A stretch of 64,000 nucleotides of DNA from Helicobacter sp. MIT 05-5294 (GCF_000765675.1 NZ_JRPA02000003.1:1-64000); one strand, 5' to 3'; counted from the stretch's first letter, positions 44,578 to 54,038 are shown. Made by a program: numbers and translations. The notes: a model not told the origin generated them from the sequence alone.

Positions 44578-45225
44578 TTAGCCCAAAAATTCGCGCTTGA
44601 AGTATTCGCGTGAAGCTTTGCAAAGCGGACATGCGCCGGGAGCTTTTTTGCCTCTATGGATATGCCCACAGATTTCACAAACCCAAACTTCTTCTTCTCC
44701 GCTTTCAAAGAATCCCTCTTCATCAAGCATTTTTTTGAGCTCTAAATACTCTCTCTCATGCTCTACTTCTACCTTGCCAATAGCTGTAAAGAGTCTTGCA
44801 ATATCTTTTTTGCCCTCTTCTTCTGCGATTTTAGCGAAATTTGGATACATAGTTGTATGCTCATAGTTTTCACCCTCTGCGGCGATAAGCAAGTTTTTCG
44901 CAGTGATTTCTAGTTCTTTGCCATCTACGATTTTATGATACGCTTTAAACTCCGCTCTTGCATGCCATTTTTCGTTTTCTGCCGCTTCTTTAAAATGCGC
45001 AGCAACTCTATGCCAACCCTCTTCTTGCGCTACATCAGCGAACAAATCGTATTTGTTACGCGCCATGGATTCACCCGCAAAAGCTTTCATCAAATTTACT
45101 GCGGTTAAATCTGTGGTAATACAGGTCATCTCTGCATCACAACAACTAAGTGTGCCACCACCGACATTTTGCACTTCTACTTCATTGCCGCATTTTTGGC
45201 ATTTATAAGTTTCGTATTGTCTCAT
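44578..45225 (-). CDS. Desulforubrerythrin (Rrc type)
   Basis: Cytoplasmic peroxide-reducing protein with three iron sites. The N-terminal desulforedoxin domain has CQKC and CC. The central four-helix diiron domain has ExxH motifs (ENEKWHARAEFK, EVEHEREY), and the C-terminal rubredoxin has CEICGHIHRG...CPLC. C. jejuni Rrc has the same layout. The ATG at 45225 is preceded by AAAGGA. A minus-strand extended -10 (TGCTATAAT) lies at 45262-45270. Confidence 0.94.
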   Translation of the reverse strand: MRQYETYKCQKCGNEVEVQNVGGGTLSCCDAEMTCITTDLTAVNLMKAFAGESMARNKYDLFADVAQEEGWHRVAAHFKEAAENEKWHARAEFKAYHKIVDGKELEITAKNLLIAAEGENYEHTTMYPNFAKIAEEEGKKDIARLFTAIGKVEVEHEREYLELKKMLDEEGFFESGEEEVWVCEICGHIHRGKKAPGACPLCKASREYFKREFLG

Positions 45226-45436
45226 CAACAAATCCTTTCTAGTTTTAAAATTTAAGTTGAAATTATAGCATAAAATTTTTAATTAATAAAGTTTATTATT
45301 TAGAAATTTGAATTTTAATGAATCTTAATTTGAGTTTTTACATATTTTGTGTGTTACTTTTGCGGCAGTAGAATCTTGCTCAAAAGGATTCCACGATATT
45401 TCCCTCATTCTCTTAACTTTTTTGTAAGAAATCCGA

Positions 45437-45442
45437 TATAAT
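45437..45442 (+). promoter_or_regulatory. Probable -10 box before the decayed small gene
   Basis: TATAAT 33 bp before the ATG at 45475, with AAGGAG at good spacing. The signals remain intact although the gene is broken. It may now drive the EF-hand gene at 45765. Confidence 0.5.
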
Positions 45443-45474
45443 AAAGATATTTTATAATTACAAAGAAGGAGAAA

Positions 45475-45755
45475 ATGCTAAAAAAGCTATATTTGCTTTA
45501 GTGTTTGCTAGTGTTTTTGGTGCGTTACTTTATGCGCAAACAGAATCCAAAATGCAAATCAGTAAGCCTTTAAGCGGAGTAGAAGCGAAAAAAGCGTTAC
45601 AAAATTTCCCGAAGGAAAGCAAAAGTGCGCTTTAAAGTAAAAAAGGTGCAAGAGGAGGGAATCTATATCCTTGGAGTAGTTTGGTATTTTTTGATATTTA
45701 TTATGATGACGCCACAGGCAATATTCTTGCAGTAGATTTTAGAGTAAAAAATTAA
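45475..45755 (+). pseudogene. Broken small secreted-protein gene
   Basis: The ATG after AAGGAGAAA reads only eight codons. The next frame encodes AKKAIFALVFASVFGALLYA, a clear signal peptide, then QTESKMQISKPLSGVEAKK and LQNFPKES, until a TAA at 45633. After that stop the same frame continues as FFDIYYDDATGNILAVDFRVKN (two blocks) to a TAA at 45755, just before the next ribosome-binding site. One missing base after ATG (ATGGCT expected) plus one nonsense change would explain everything. It looks like a PepSY-like or small periplasmic protein, unproven. Sequencing error at two places is the alternative. Confidence 0.6.
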
Positions 45756-45764
45756 GGAGAAACA

Positions 45765-47384
45765 ATGATAGGCAAAGTCGCAACACCAATCCCCACGAAG
45801 CTAGAAGTAGAGAATGCTACCACAATTAAACTAGACCAAAAAATCTTGCAAGATTATAAGGCAAACGCGCCACAACGCGAGAATAAAATCGCAGAAGCTA
45901 GAGCCGCAGAAGCACAAGCACAGGAAGAACGCGAAGCCAAAATAGCGCAAACAAAGGCGCGTGTTGATAATATTTTGGGTTTGCATTCTAAGTTGGTTGA
46001 AGGGGTTGGGCTTCAATCCAACTATGGCTTAAATGCCCAAAAGTTAAATTATTTTACTGAAAATTTGCATTCTACTAGCGTTACACACAACTCATTAACA
46101 AAAGAAATGCAATATAACTTCTCTGGATATGCTACATACTCTGAAGATAGGGAGATTGAAAATGCTGGAGCAATGCCAAGCTATTTTAACGCCAAAGGAG
46201 TGAGCAAATACCTAGATACGCCTGTGGGGCAAATGGAAGTATTTTTGGATTTGGACGATGATAATGACCTATACAGCGTGGGGAGCTTGGATTATGTCGG
46301 GCAGTTGATTAATTTAGATATTAATCAAGACGGAATCTTAAATTCTGATGATGATTTCTTTGATAAAATCAAGCTTAGAGGCTATAACTCTAGTGGCGAA
46401 GAAATAGTTTTGAAACTCACTGATTTGTATAATTCGCTAGATTTAACGCAGTTTGTCGATACAAAACAAAATGGCACTTCTCTTTTTCGCCCTGAATTAA
46501 GCTATAAGCAAATCAATGAGGAGCAACAAAAAAATTTTAGAGAAATGTTTAAAAATAACGCCGATGAGAGTGGTTGGATAGACTTTAGAAAAACTTACAG
46601 AGATGAGGGTGGGCTAGAACAATTAGTCTATGGCGACCTTATGAACTCCTTAAATCTTGCCTACAACAAAAAGGGAATCAACGGCGTAGATAGGCTAGAA
46701 GTGTTACGATTTAATGCCTATGATGGGCGTAATGGAGACTTAAGTAAAAATTATATTATAGACAAAAAAGAACGCTTTGCGGCTATGTATCAAGACTATT
46801 ATGGCGGGGGCAACAAACTTGCCATAGAACGCGAGTTTCAAACCATTACCGGAATGAAGTTTAGCGAAGAGAAGTTTAATGAGTTTTATAATGGGCTAAA
46901 TAATGCGGTAACTGCTACCAAATACGCTAACGCGCTTCAAGATACAGACTCTGTGGTGGCGATGAAGCTCAATGATAATGGAATGATTACATTCAAATTT
47001 GATTCCGGCAGGAGCATAGAGGTTGCTTTTGAGGATTTATATGTCAGTGATGGGGAGTTTAATGTAACGAGCAAGGGCGAACAAACAAGCATAATGAGTG
47101 AGACTACAAGCCTTAGCGATGAAGAACTTAATAAGCTGGATTTCATGCAAATAGGAGTGCAAACATACAATGAAGTCTTATCTTTGGCAGATTTGGGCAT
47201 AGAATTTATCCAAAAAGAAATGTTTAAAAGTGGCAAAATCGGCTTTGTCTTAACCAAAGGGGACGATACTACGCTTATCGCTTCGGATTTATACAAAATC
47301 CAAAGCGTAGAAGATATGGTAAAGTTTGCAGAGTTAGAAGAAAAAGACAAACTAAGAGCCACGAAGTTTGAAAAAGAAGCATAG
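45765..47384 (+). CDS. Unrecognised protein with EF-hand-like loop
   Basis: 539 residues without signal peptide or membrane segment. The N-terminus has an Ala/Glu-rich coiled-coil segment (about 40-68). A conserved-looking block GAMPSYFNAKGVSKYLDTPVG is followed by acidic LDLDDDND and a full EF-hand/dockerin-type loop, DINQDGILNSDD, at 185-196. The remainder is acidic and helical. The start follows AAGGAGAAACA. A single EF-hand loop suggests calcium binding. A flagellar or surface role is possible, but nothing proves it. Repeats follow it. Confidence 0.75.
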   Translation: MIGKVATPIPTKLEVENATTIKLDQKILQDYKANAPQRENKIAEARAAEAQAQEEREAKIAQTKARVDNILGLHSKLVEGVGLQSNYGLNAQKLNYFTENLHSTSVTHNSLTKEMQYNFSGYATYSEDREIENAGAMPSYFNAKGVSKYLDTPVGQMEVFLDLDDDNDLYSVGSLDYVGQLINLDINQDGILNSDDDFFDKIKLRGYNSSGEEIVLKLTDLYNSLDLTQFVDTKQNGTSLFRPELSYKQINEEQQKNFREMFKNNADESGWIDFRKTYRDEGGLEQLVYGDLMNSLNLAYNKKGINGVDRLEVLRFNAYDGRNGDLSKNYIIDKKERFAAMYQDYYGGGNKLAIEREFQTITGMKFSEEKFNEFYNGLNNAVTATKYANALQDTDSVVAMKLNDNGMITFKFDSGRSIEVAFEDLYVSDGEFNVTSKGEQTSIMSETTSLSDEELNKLDFMQIGVQTYNEVLSLADLGIEFIQKEMFKSGKIGFVLTKGDDTTLIASDLYKIQSVEDMVKFAELEEKDKLRATKFEKEA

Positions 47385-47703
47385 GGAGAGGCTCAACTAC
47401 TGCGTTATGACAAGAGAATCCCTTTGAATCCAAACATTATAAATTGCTTTTTGGCTTAGCCTCGCAATGATGCAGTAAAACAAATCCGCCGTCATTGCGA
47501 GAGATTCGCTAGAATCAATCTCGTAGTGTGCAATTTGTGAAACAAGCTTCACCCACACTTGCAAATCTATAATACTGCATACCAAAAAAGTGTTGCAATG
47601 GAGTCTCTAAAAGCGAGATTCTATATTGTAGATTGCCACGAATTGCGTTGCATTCCTCGCAATGATGCAGTAGTAGAATCCTTGATTACTCACTAGGAAT
47701 CCT
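47385..47703. repeat. REP-like intergenic repeats after the EF-hand gene
   Basis: The 319-bp gap contains REP-like units around 47491-47525 and 47626-47668 (AGATTGCCACGAATTGCG at 47631-47648) and part of the 6119-6163 repeat near 47550. No gene or promoter is evident. Confidence 0.65.
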
Positions 47704-48390
47704 CTAAATCTCTCTTAAAATCTCCTCTACGACCACCTTTGGATTCTGCGCCCTATAAATCGGACGCCCTACAACGATAAAATCACTCTGCGCCTCTTTT
47801 GCGTCCTCTAGCGTTGCCACGCGTTTTTGGTCTCCGCTACTTTCACCAAAAGGACGAATCGCGGGTGTGAGCGTCAAAAACTCCGCACCAAGCTGTTCCT
47901 TAATCGTTTTGGATTCTGCACACGAACACACCACACCATTAAGTTTGCATTCTTTTGCCAACCTCGCAAACTCCAACACTTGTGTTTCTAATCCTGTATG
48001 GTAAATCTCAAAAAATCCCTTTTCATCAAAGCTCGTCAATGCAGTTACCGCCATAATCAAAGGGGGATTCGGGGTTTTCTTAAGTCGTTCTACAACCTCG
48101 CACATTGCCTCTCTACCGCTACTTGCGTGAATCGTAATCATATCCACACCAAGCTTTGCAATCTCATCTACGCTATCACCCATTGTGTTAGGAATATCAT
48201 AAAGTTTTAAATCCAAAAAAATACGAAAAAGCGGATTGATTGCTTTGATTTGCTCCAAAAACGCCGCCCCATCACGGATAAAACTACGCAACCCTACCTT
48301 AACCCATAAATAATCCTTGCTTTTTAGGGATTCCATTAGGGCTAGATTCTCCTCTGCACTTGGCAAATCCAACGCAACACAAAGTTTCAT
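47704..48390 (-). CDS. Orotidine 5'-phosphate decarboxylase PyrF
   Basis: Last step of UMP synthesis. LCVALDLPS is the N-terminal strand, FLDLKLYDIPNTMG contains the catalytic D-x-K-x-x-D, and LTPAIRPFGESSGDQKRV and FIVVGRPIYRA form the phosphate grip. The ATG at 48390 follows AGGAGG; the longer frame to 48444 has no support. It is separated from nusB by a repeat-bearing gap of 250 bp. Confidence 0.95.
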   Translation of the reverse strand: MKLCVALDLPSAEENLALMESLKSKDYLWVKVGLRSFIRDGAAFLEQIKAINPLFRIFLDLKLYDIPNTMGDSVDEIAKLGVDMITIHASSGREAMCEVVERLKKTPNPPLIMAVTALTSFDEKGFFEIYHTGLETQVLEFARLAKECKLNGVVCSCAESKTIKEQLGAEFLTLTPAIRPFGESSGDQKRVATLEDAKEAQSDFIVVGRPIYRAQNPKVVVEEILREI

Positions 48391-48640
48391 TAATCCTCCT
48401 TTTAATCCATTTATCAAAATTTGGATTAAATTTACTAGAATCATAGCCTTAAAATCATAAAAAATGTTTGAATCTCATTGATAAAACCCTTGCACCCTCA
48501 TTAAAAGGCACACAGGGTTGCGACAAATCGCATTGCAATTCTCGCAATGATGCAGTAGTAGAATCTCGCCCTTTCGTCATTGCGAGGCAGCAAAGCGAAC
48601 GAAGCAATCCATAATACAGAATCTCTCATAACGCTATGGA
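48391..48640. repeat. REP-like repeats between pyrF and nusB
   Basis: REP-like units lie near 48513-48556 and 48575-48612 (GTCATTGCGAGGCAGC...GAAGCAATCC). Nothing else is seen. Confidence 0.55.
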
Positions 48641-49273
48641 TTAAACGCTCTTTTTGCTTTTTTGCGGAGTTTTGCGCACTTTGAAATCTTTTTTGGATTC
48701 TTTGGAGTTATTTTTAGAGGGATATTTTGCTTTAGGTTTTGCAACTTGATTCTGCGGTTTTTTGTAAGATTTGGGTTTAGATTCTTTCAAATCTTCTTGT
48801 GCGCGAGGAATCTCTAACGCCTCTGTTACAACTTTTTGTTGTTTCAAGGATTCTTTGATTTGTTCCATTGGTGTTTCACGATTTTTTGCGATTCCATCCA
48901 ACACACCATTGATGAACTTCGTTGATAGCTCATAGCCGAAATTTTTGGCAATCTCCAATGCTTCATTAATCACGACTGCTTGGTCTGTTTTGCTAAAAAC
49001 AATCTCATAAGCCCCCAAGCGCAAAATCGCTCGTTCTACTTCACCAATACGCGCAAAATCCCAACCCGTAAGCTGATGCGTAATGCGCAAATCTAAAATT
49101 CCTAAATTTTCAACCACGCCAGAAAACAAGTTAAGCGCGAAAGTTTTTTGTGCATTTTTAATTTTGTGTTCCTCTAAAATCTCATCAATAAACCTTGAGA
49201 TTCCGTCATTTCCACTACCATAGGCATACAAAAACTGCACAACCACTTCACGCACTTGACTTCTTGTCGCCAT
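48641..49273 (-). CDS. Transcription antitermination factor NusB with basic tail
   Basis: NusB binds boxA RNA with NusE in rRNA antitermination. Residues 1-135 form the usual NusB fold: ATRSQVREVVVQFLYAYG, NLGILDLRITHQLTGWDFARIG, ERAILRLGAYEIVF and INEALEIAKNFG. About 75 further residues form a Lys/Pro/Gln-rich, disordered tail ending KVRKTPQKSKKSV, absent from the usual 138-residue protein. The start codon follows the ribH stop directly. Confidence 0.92.
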   Translation of the reverse strand: MATRSQVREVVVQFLYAYGSGNDGISRFIDEILEEHKIKNAQKTFALNLFSGVVENLGILDLRITHQLTGWDFARIGEVERAILRLGAYEIVFSKTDQAVVINEALEIAKNFGYELSTKFINGVLDGIAKNRETPMEQIKESLKQQKVVTEALEIPRAQEDLKESKPKSYKKPQNQVAKPKAKYPSKNNSKESKKDFKVRKTPQKSKKSV

Positions 49274-49744
49274 TTATGCCCCAATCTTACGATAAAGATT
49301 AATCAATTCAATCAAACTTGCCATAGATTCAAAGCCTTTGTTGCCCGACTTCGTTCCTGCGCGTTCAATCGCTTGTTCAATGGAATCTGTGGTTAGCACA
49401 CCAAAGGTTACCGCTGCGCCGTAACGAATCGTAACATTAGCGATTCCTTTTGTCGCCTCTGCGCTAACATAGTCAAAATGCGGAGTTGCACCGCGTATAA
49501 TTGCCCCCAAACAACAAACGCCATCATAATCTCCTTGTGCAAGGACTTTTTCTAAAGCAAAAGGAATCTCAAAAGCACCCGGCACTAAAATATGCGCGAG
49601 ATTCTCCTCTCTACCTCCATGGCGCAAAAAGCAGTCTTTCGCACCCTCTACTAATCTATCTGTAATTAAATGATTGAAACGACTTGAAATAATTGCGATT
49701 TTCTCATCGCCAAGTAAGGATAAATTTCCCTCAATGATTTGCAT
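49274..49744 (-). CDS. 6,7-dimethyl-8-ribityllumazine synthase RibH
   Basis: Penultimate riboflavin step, normally a 60-mer capsid. [54 protein letters not shown] (two adjacent blocks) and [13 protein letters not shown] are in family order. Length 156. It overlaps kdsA by 14 bp. Substrate supply comes from RibBA at 53004-54038. Confidence 0.96.
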   Translation of the reverse strand: MQIIEGNLSLLGDEKIAIISSRFNHLITDRLVEGAKDCFLRHGGREENLAHILVPGAFEIPFALEKVLAQGDYDGVCCLGAIIRGATPHFDYVSAEATKGIANVTIRYGAAVTFGVLTTDSIEQAIERAGTKSGNKGFESMASLIELINLYRKIGA

Positions 49745-50567
49745 AATTTTCCTTTGTTATTAAAGATTGAATCTCTAAAATCTGCCAAGCAAGATTTAAA
49801 ATCTCTTTAGGCTTTAGCATATTGGGACCATCACTTAGCGCGGCTTTAGGGTTGCAATGCACTTCAGCAAACAACCCATCAATCCCAACTGCCGCTGCGG
49901 CACGAGCTAATATCGGCGCATAGCGACTATCGCCCCCGCTTTTACCATTCAAACCACCCGGCATTTGCACTGCGTGGGTTGCGTCAAAAATCACGGGGGC
50001 AAACTCACGCATAATCACGAGTGAGCGCATATCCACAACTAAATTTCCATAGCCAAAGCTACTGCCACGCTCTGTTAAGCACACCTTGTATTTCAAGGCG
50101 TTTTCCAAAGTCGCCTCTTCTACCACTTCATTTTTGGCTTTTGCGCGCACTTTAAGGGCTTTTAGCACAGAATATTTCATATCGGTGGGATTCATAAATT
50201 GCCCCTTTTTGATATTTACCACTGCATTAGTTTGCGCCGCAGCGACAATCAAGTCTGTTTGCCGACATAAAAACGCCGGAATCTGCAAAATATCTACAAC
50301 TTCCGCAACAGGAGCGGCTTGGTGCGTTTCGTGAATATCTGTAAGCAATTTATAGCCAAATTTTGCCTTGATTTTTGCTAGAGATTCTAGCCCTTTTTCA
50401 AGTCCGGGTCCGCGATAGGATTCCAAGCTCGTCCGATTTGCCTTGTCAAAACTTGCTTTGAAATAAAAATCAATCTTTGGATTTTCATTAAGAGGTTTTA
50501 GAGATTCTGCAATCTCCTCTAAAATCTCATCATTTTCTATAACGCATGGTCCTGCAACTATTATCAT
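49731..50567 (-). CDS. KDO-8-phosphate synthase KdsA
   Basis: Condenses arabinose-5-phosphate with PEP to make Kdo-8-P for LPS and the capsule Kdo linker. [10 protein letters not shown] at the start, [53 protein letters not shown] and [12 protein letters not shown] are present. It lies between a carbonic anhydrase gene and ribH. It gives the Kdo that KpsS uses. Confidence 0.96.
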   Translation of the reverse strand: MIIVAGPCVIENDEILEEIAESLKPLNENPKIDFYFKASFDKANRTSLESYRGPGLEKGLESLAKIKAKFGYKLLTDIHETHQAAPVAEVVDILQIPAFLCRQTDLIVAAAQTNAVVNIKKGQFMNPTDMKYSVLKALKVRAKAKNEVVEEATLENALKYKVCLTERGSSFGYGNLVVDMRSLVIMREFAPVIFDATHAVQMPGGLNGKSGGDSRYAPILARAAAAVGIDGLFAEVHCNPKAALSDGPNMLKPKEILNLAWQILEIQSLITKENYANH

Positions 50568-50569
50568 TT

Positions 50570-51280
50570 TTATCCTTTTAATAAATTAAATTCGTGTCTC
50601 TTAAAATCATAATTATAGACTTCCCCACTTTCTATAATATAATGCCAACCATAGAGATTTAAGGTGCGTGCGAGGTATTTTTCCTTGACTTTTGGATAAG
50701 TAAAGAGATTCATAATCTGACGCTCAATATTGATTTGTTCTGTCAAATACGCGCGCATTGCCGTTGTTTTGGGGTTAAGTGATAGCACTTGTGTTTTAAC
50801 AGATTCAATGAGTTTTAGCCAATTTCTAACATTTGGCATATTCACAAAATGCGGCGATTCCTCATAAAGTGCCGCACAACCTCCACAATGCGAATGCCCA
50901 CAGATGATAATGTTTTCAACCTCTAATTCTTCTAAAGCATATTCAATCGCAGAAGTCGTCGCGAGATATTCATCTGCCGCGCGATAAGGTGGCACGATAT
51001 TAGCAATATTGCGCACCACAAAAAGCTCTCCGGGCAAAGTATTTGTAATCAAATTTGGCACGACACGCGAATCTGCACAACCCACAAAAAGCGTGTGAGG
51101 ATTCTGCCCACTTTTAAGATTTTCAAACAATTCTTTATAGGCTAAAAAATTTTCTTCTTTGAACTTGATCACGCCTTCAAAAAGCAAATCAATAGTGTTT
51201 TGAGCATTGGAAGCAGATTTGGATTCTGATAAATTTGCTTGGGATTTTATCACTTCTTTTTTGGGATTCCGATTCAACAA
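50570..51280 (-). CDS. Beta-class carbonic anhydrase
   Basis: Zinc enzyme interconverting CO2 and bicarbonate, 236 residues. Zinc ligands are in GCADSRVVP (C-x-D-x-R) and [12 protein letters not shown] (H-x-x-C), so it is of the plant/H. pylori beta type. The start is TTG (51280 or 51277) behind AAGGATATT, with no ATG nearby. The first 30 residues are low in complexity. kdsA follows at 2 bp. Confidence 0.92.
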   Translation of the reverse strand: MLNRNPKKEVIKSQANLSESKSASNAQNTIDLLFEGVIKFKEENFLAYKELFENLKSGQNPHTLFVGCADSRVVPNLITNTLPGELFVVRNIANIVPPYRAADEYLATTSAIEYALEELEVENIIICGHSHCGGCAALYEESPHFVNMPNVRNWLKLIESVKTQVLSLNPKTTAMRAYLTEQINIERQIMNLFTYPKVKEKYLARTLNLYGWHYIIESGEVYNYDFKRHEFNLLKG

Positions 51281-51298
51281 AATATCCTTGAAATGGCT

Positions 51299-52072
51299 TT
51301 AAGGTGTAACTTTTGTGAGGCTTTCCATCGCAGAAGACAAATCTTCGCCCACACTATAAACATATAAATCCACGCGTCTATTTTTGGCACGCATTGAGGG
51401 AATCTCGTTGTTAGCAATCGGAGAAAATTCTCCCTCTCCTCCACCCATTACACGCGACTTTGCAACTCCTTGCGCAAGGATTAAATCCGCTACATTCACG
51501 CCGCGCGCAAGGGATAATTCTAAATTATCCGCGAAGAGAGAATCCTCCCGCAAAGGCGTATTATCGGTATGTCCTATTGCCTTGATAAGCACGGCATTGG
51601 GGAGCTTTGCAAACTCCATTGAAAGCCGCTTTATGAGTGCGATTCCACTTGGATTTTGCAAAACCGCACTGCCACTTTCAAAAAGCAGCGCGTCTGGAAT
51701 CCTAATAATCACGCCTTTTTCGGCTTCTTCTAGCTCTACTGCGGGTCCATTAGAGATTCTATTGACTTCATTATAATCAGTAATCAAACTTGCAAAAATA
51801 TTAACAACATTATCCATTTCAACTTCTGTTTCCATTGGCGTAGCTTTAATAGGTGCAGGGGGATTAATCTGCGTTTGCGAACCCTTTTCAAGAACCGCCA
51901 AAGAACCCTCCAATGAGCCAATAGCAAGTGCGATTCGCTGTGTATCAAAGGTCGCCATAGAAAGCAACAAAATAAAAAAGGTAAGAATCAGAGTAACCAT
52001 ATCTCCATAAGTCCCAAGCCACAACGGAACGCCTTGAGGACAATCACAAGCTGGACATTTGTTCTTCGCCAC
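51299..52072 (-). CDS. MotB/PomB-like flagellar stator subunit
   Basis: Inner-membrane stator protein with a peptidoglycan-binding OmpA domain. The N-terminus, CPACDCPQGVPLWLGTYGDM, is followed by the single membrane span. The channel Asp is in GDM. This N-terminus resembles the Cys-rich start of Vibrio PomB more than the usual Helicobacter MotB. The C-terminal domain has LLFESGSAVLQ, IKAIGHTDNTPL and NRRVDLYVY. GTG start after AAGGGG. No motA/pomA gene is next to it; a divergent dedA is. It may be an additional stator type. Confidence 0.82.
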   Translation of the reverse strand: MAKNKCPACDCPQGVPLWLGTYGDMVTLILTFFILLLSMATFDTQRIALAIGSLEGSLAVLEKGSQTQINPPAPIKATPMETEVEMDNVVNIFASLITDYNEVNRISNGPAVELEEAEKGVIIRIPDALLFESGSAVLQNPSGIALIKRLSMEFAKLPNAVLIKAIGHTDNTPLREDSLFADNLELSLARGVNVADLILAQGVAKSRVMGGGEGEFSPIANNEIPSMRAKNRRVDLYVYSVGEDLSSAMESLTKVTP

Positions 52073-52174
52073 TTTTACCCCTTAGATTTTGAATCTGAAA
52101 TTTAAGTTAAAATTCTGCGATTATAGCTTATTTTGGTTATAATCTTAATTAATTTTTTGATTCGTGGGGAAATT

Positions 52175-52780
52175 TTGCAAACAATTCTTCATTTATTAGT
52201 AGAATCCATTAATACTTTTGGATATTTTGGAATCTTTTTTCTAATGTTTTTAGAAAGTAGCTTTATCCCATTTCCAAGCGAAGTTGTGATGATACCGGCG
52301 GGATATTTAGCGCATTTGGGCGAAATGAACTTCTTTCTTGTAATCCTTTGTGGGATATTGGGCTCACTTTTTGGGGCTTTGTTAAATTATTATTTAGCTT
52401 TATTTTTGGGGCGTGAGATTCTCTTAAAATATGGCAAATATGTGTTTTTTGACGCAAAAACAATGGAAAAAATGGAAACATTCTTTGCCAAACACGGGCA
52501 TATCTCCACCTTTAGCGGACGCTTGATTCCTGTCGTGAGACAATACATTTCGCTTCCTGCAGGGCTTGGCAGAATGCCACTTGCGCGTTTTTGCCTTTTT
52601 ACAACTTTAGGTGCGGGGATTTGGATTGCGATTCTAACCACGCTTGGCTATTTTTTGGGGCAAAACGAAGAACTTTTAAAAGAATATTTGCATTGGATTA
52701 CTTTTGGGCTGATTGTTTTTGTCTTCTTTGGCATTGCTTTGTATGTTTGGATTGGGCGATATAGGCGCGAAAGTAAATAA
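52175..52780 (+). CDS. DedA-family membrane protein
   Basis: Inner-membrane protein of the DedA/SNARE-associated family, linked to undecaprenyl-phosphate or lipid flipping and membrane potential. [21 protein letters not shown] near the start, GRFIPVVRQY-like [17 protein letters not shown], and a Trp-rich C-terminus with several membrane segments. The TTG at 52175 behind GGGGAAA is preferred over a TTG at 52133. Divergent from the stator gene. Confidence 0.88.
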   Translation: MQTILHLLVESINTFGYFGIFFLMFLESSFIPFPSEVVMIPAGYLAHLGEMNFFLVILCGILGSLFGALLNYYLALFLGREILLKYGKYVFFDAKTMEKMETFFAKHGHISTFSGRLIPVVRQYISLPAGLGRMPLARFCLFTTLGAGIWIAILTTLGYFLGQNEELLKEYLHWITFGLIVFVFFGIALYVWIGRYRRESK

Positions 52781-53003
52781 TAGAATCCCGCAAGGAACGA
52801 GGTATAGCCACCGCGCCATTGCACGAAATCGTTAAAATAGTGCTTTCGTCATTGCGAGAGATTCGTTAGAATCTCGTGGCAATCTATAATATTTCGTTTA
52901 AATGAGATTCTACAATGGAATCTTTAAGGGCGAGATTTTAGACTATGGATTGCTTCACTGCGCTCGCAATGACGCAAGGGCTGGATTCTGTATTGTAGAA
53001 TCC
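52781..53003. repeat. REP-like repeats between dedA and ribBA
   Basis: Two units (about 52847-52893 and 52938-52975), with GTCATTGCGAGAGATTCG, and a partner reading CTCGCAATGACGCAA in opposite sense. No gene. Confidence 0.6.
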
Positions 53004-54038
53004 CTACACTTCCACTCTTTCTAAAATCTTAAGCCCAAAACCGCTCAAAGCACTATATTCTGACTCATCAACCTGTGAGACACTCAAAAGCTTAAAATCC
53101 TTGATTTCAAGAGCCTTTAGAATCTGTGCACCAATCCCTAACCCTTTAATATCACGACTATCGCGGGTTTTTAAAAACACCAAATACCCGCCCTCAATTT
53201 TCAGCTTTTCAACCGCATAAATTAGCCCATTAAACGCATTTTGATTCTCAAAAAGCTCCAAGTCTTCTTTGACGATATGAAATTTCACAAGAGGAATCTT
53301 GGGATTGCCAAACGCAAAGGCAGTGTGGATTCTGCCCAAATGGTCTTGGAATTGAACTTTTTCTACTCTCGCACCCAAAAATTCAGACTTTGTGCTTCCG
53401 ACTTTTTGAATCAGTTGCTCAAACTGCAAACGATATTCAATCAAATCCGAAACATAAAGAATCTTTAAATGGTGCTTTTGCGCAAACTCGGTTAGAAACT
53501 TATCCCCTCTTCTTGCCATTTGCCCATCTTCTCGCATAATCTCACAAATCACACTCACCGGCTTTAGCCCCGCAAGAGTGCAAATATCAATACTCGCTTC
53601 TGTGTGTCCTGTGCGTTCTAACACTCCACCCTCTTTTGCGATAAGTGGGAAAATATGTCCGGGTCGGACAAAATCCTCTGGTTTGGCGTTGGGCTTACAC
53701 ATAAGATTGATAGTCAAATCCCGCTCATAGGCTGAAATGCCGGTTTTAGCGGCTTTCGCGTCAATGGAAACCGTGAAAGCAGTTTCGTGATTGGAACTGT
53801 TTTGACTCACCATTGGAGGCAAATCAAGCTTTGTCGCAATTTCTTTTGTAATAGAAACGCAAACCAATCCTCGCGCTTCTTGCGCCATAAAGTTAATTTT
53901 CTCCGGTGTGCTAAAGATTCCAGCAAGAACCAAATCGCCCTCATTTTCGCGGTCTTCGTCGTCCATTACAATAATCATTTCTCCATTTTTAATCGCATTA
54001 ATTGCCGCTTCTACGCGTAAAAATACTTCATTTTGCAT
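53004..54038 (-). CDS. RibBA-type 3,4-dihydroxy-2-butanone 4-phosphate synthase
   Basis: The N-terminal RibB domain (residues 1-200) converts ribulose-5-P to the four-carbon riboflavin precursor. It has IIVMDDEDRENEGDL, TVSIDAKAAKTGISA, RPGHIFPLIAKEGGVLERTGHTEA (two blocks) and CEIMREDGQMARR. The C-terminal RibA-like half (205-344) lacks the Cys-x2-Cys-type zinc site and the catalytic region of GTP cyclohydrolase II, so it is probably inactive. Other epsilon-proteobacteria have a separate ribA. The start ATG matches family length. Confidence 0.92.
   Translation of the reverse strand: MQNEVFLRVEAAINAIKNGEMIIVMDDEDRENEGDLVLAGIFSTPEKINFMAQEARGLVCVSITKEIATKLDLPPMVSQNSSNHETAFTVSIDAKAAKTGISAYERDLTINLMCKPNAKPEDFVRPGHIFPLIAKEGGVLERTGHTEASIDICTLAGLKPVSVICEIMREDGQMARRGDKFLTEFAQKHHLKILYVSDLIEYRLQFEQLIQKVGSTKSEFLGARVEKVQFQDHLGRIHTAFAFGNPKIPLVKFHIVKEDLELFENQNAFNGLIYAVEKLKIEGGYLVFLKTRDSRDIKGLGIGAQILKALEIKDFKLLSVSQVDESEYSALSGFGLKILERVEV

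Noticed and set aside
45625-45735. Real coding in a third frame (GIYILGVVWYF) of the broken small gene
   Set aside because: One frame explains signal peptide and C-terminus with a single nonsense codon; two extra frameshifts are less economical.
47704-48444. Longer PyrF start at 48444
   Set aside because: The extra 18 residues precede a perfect AGGAGG site placed for the ATG at 48390.
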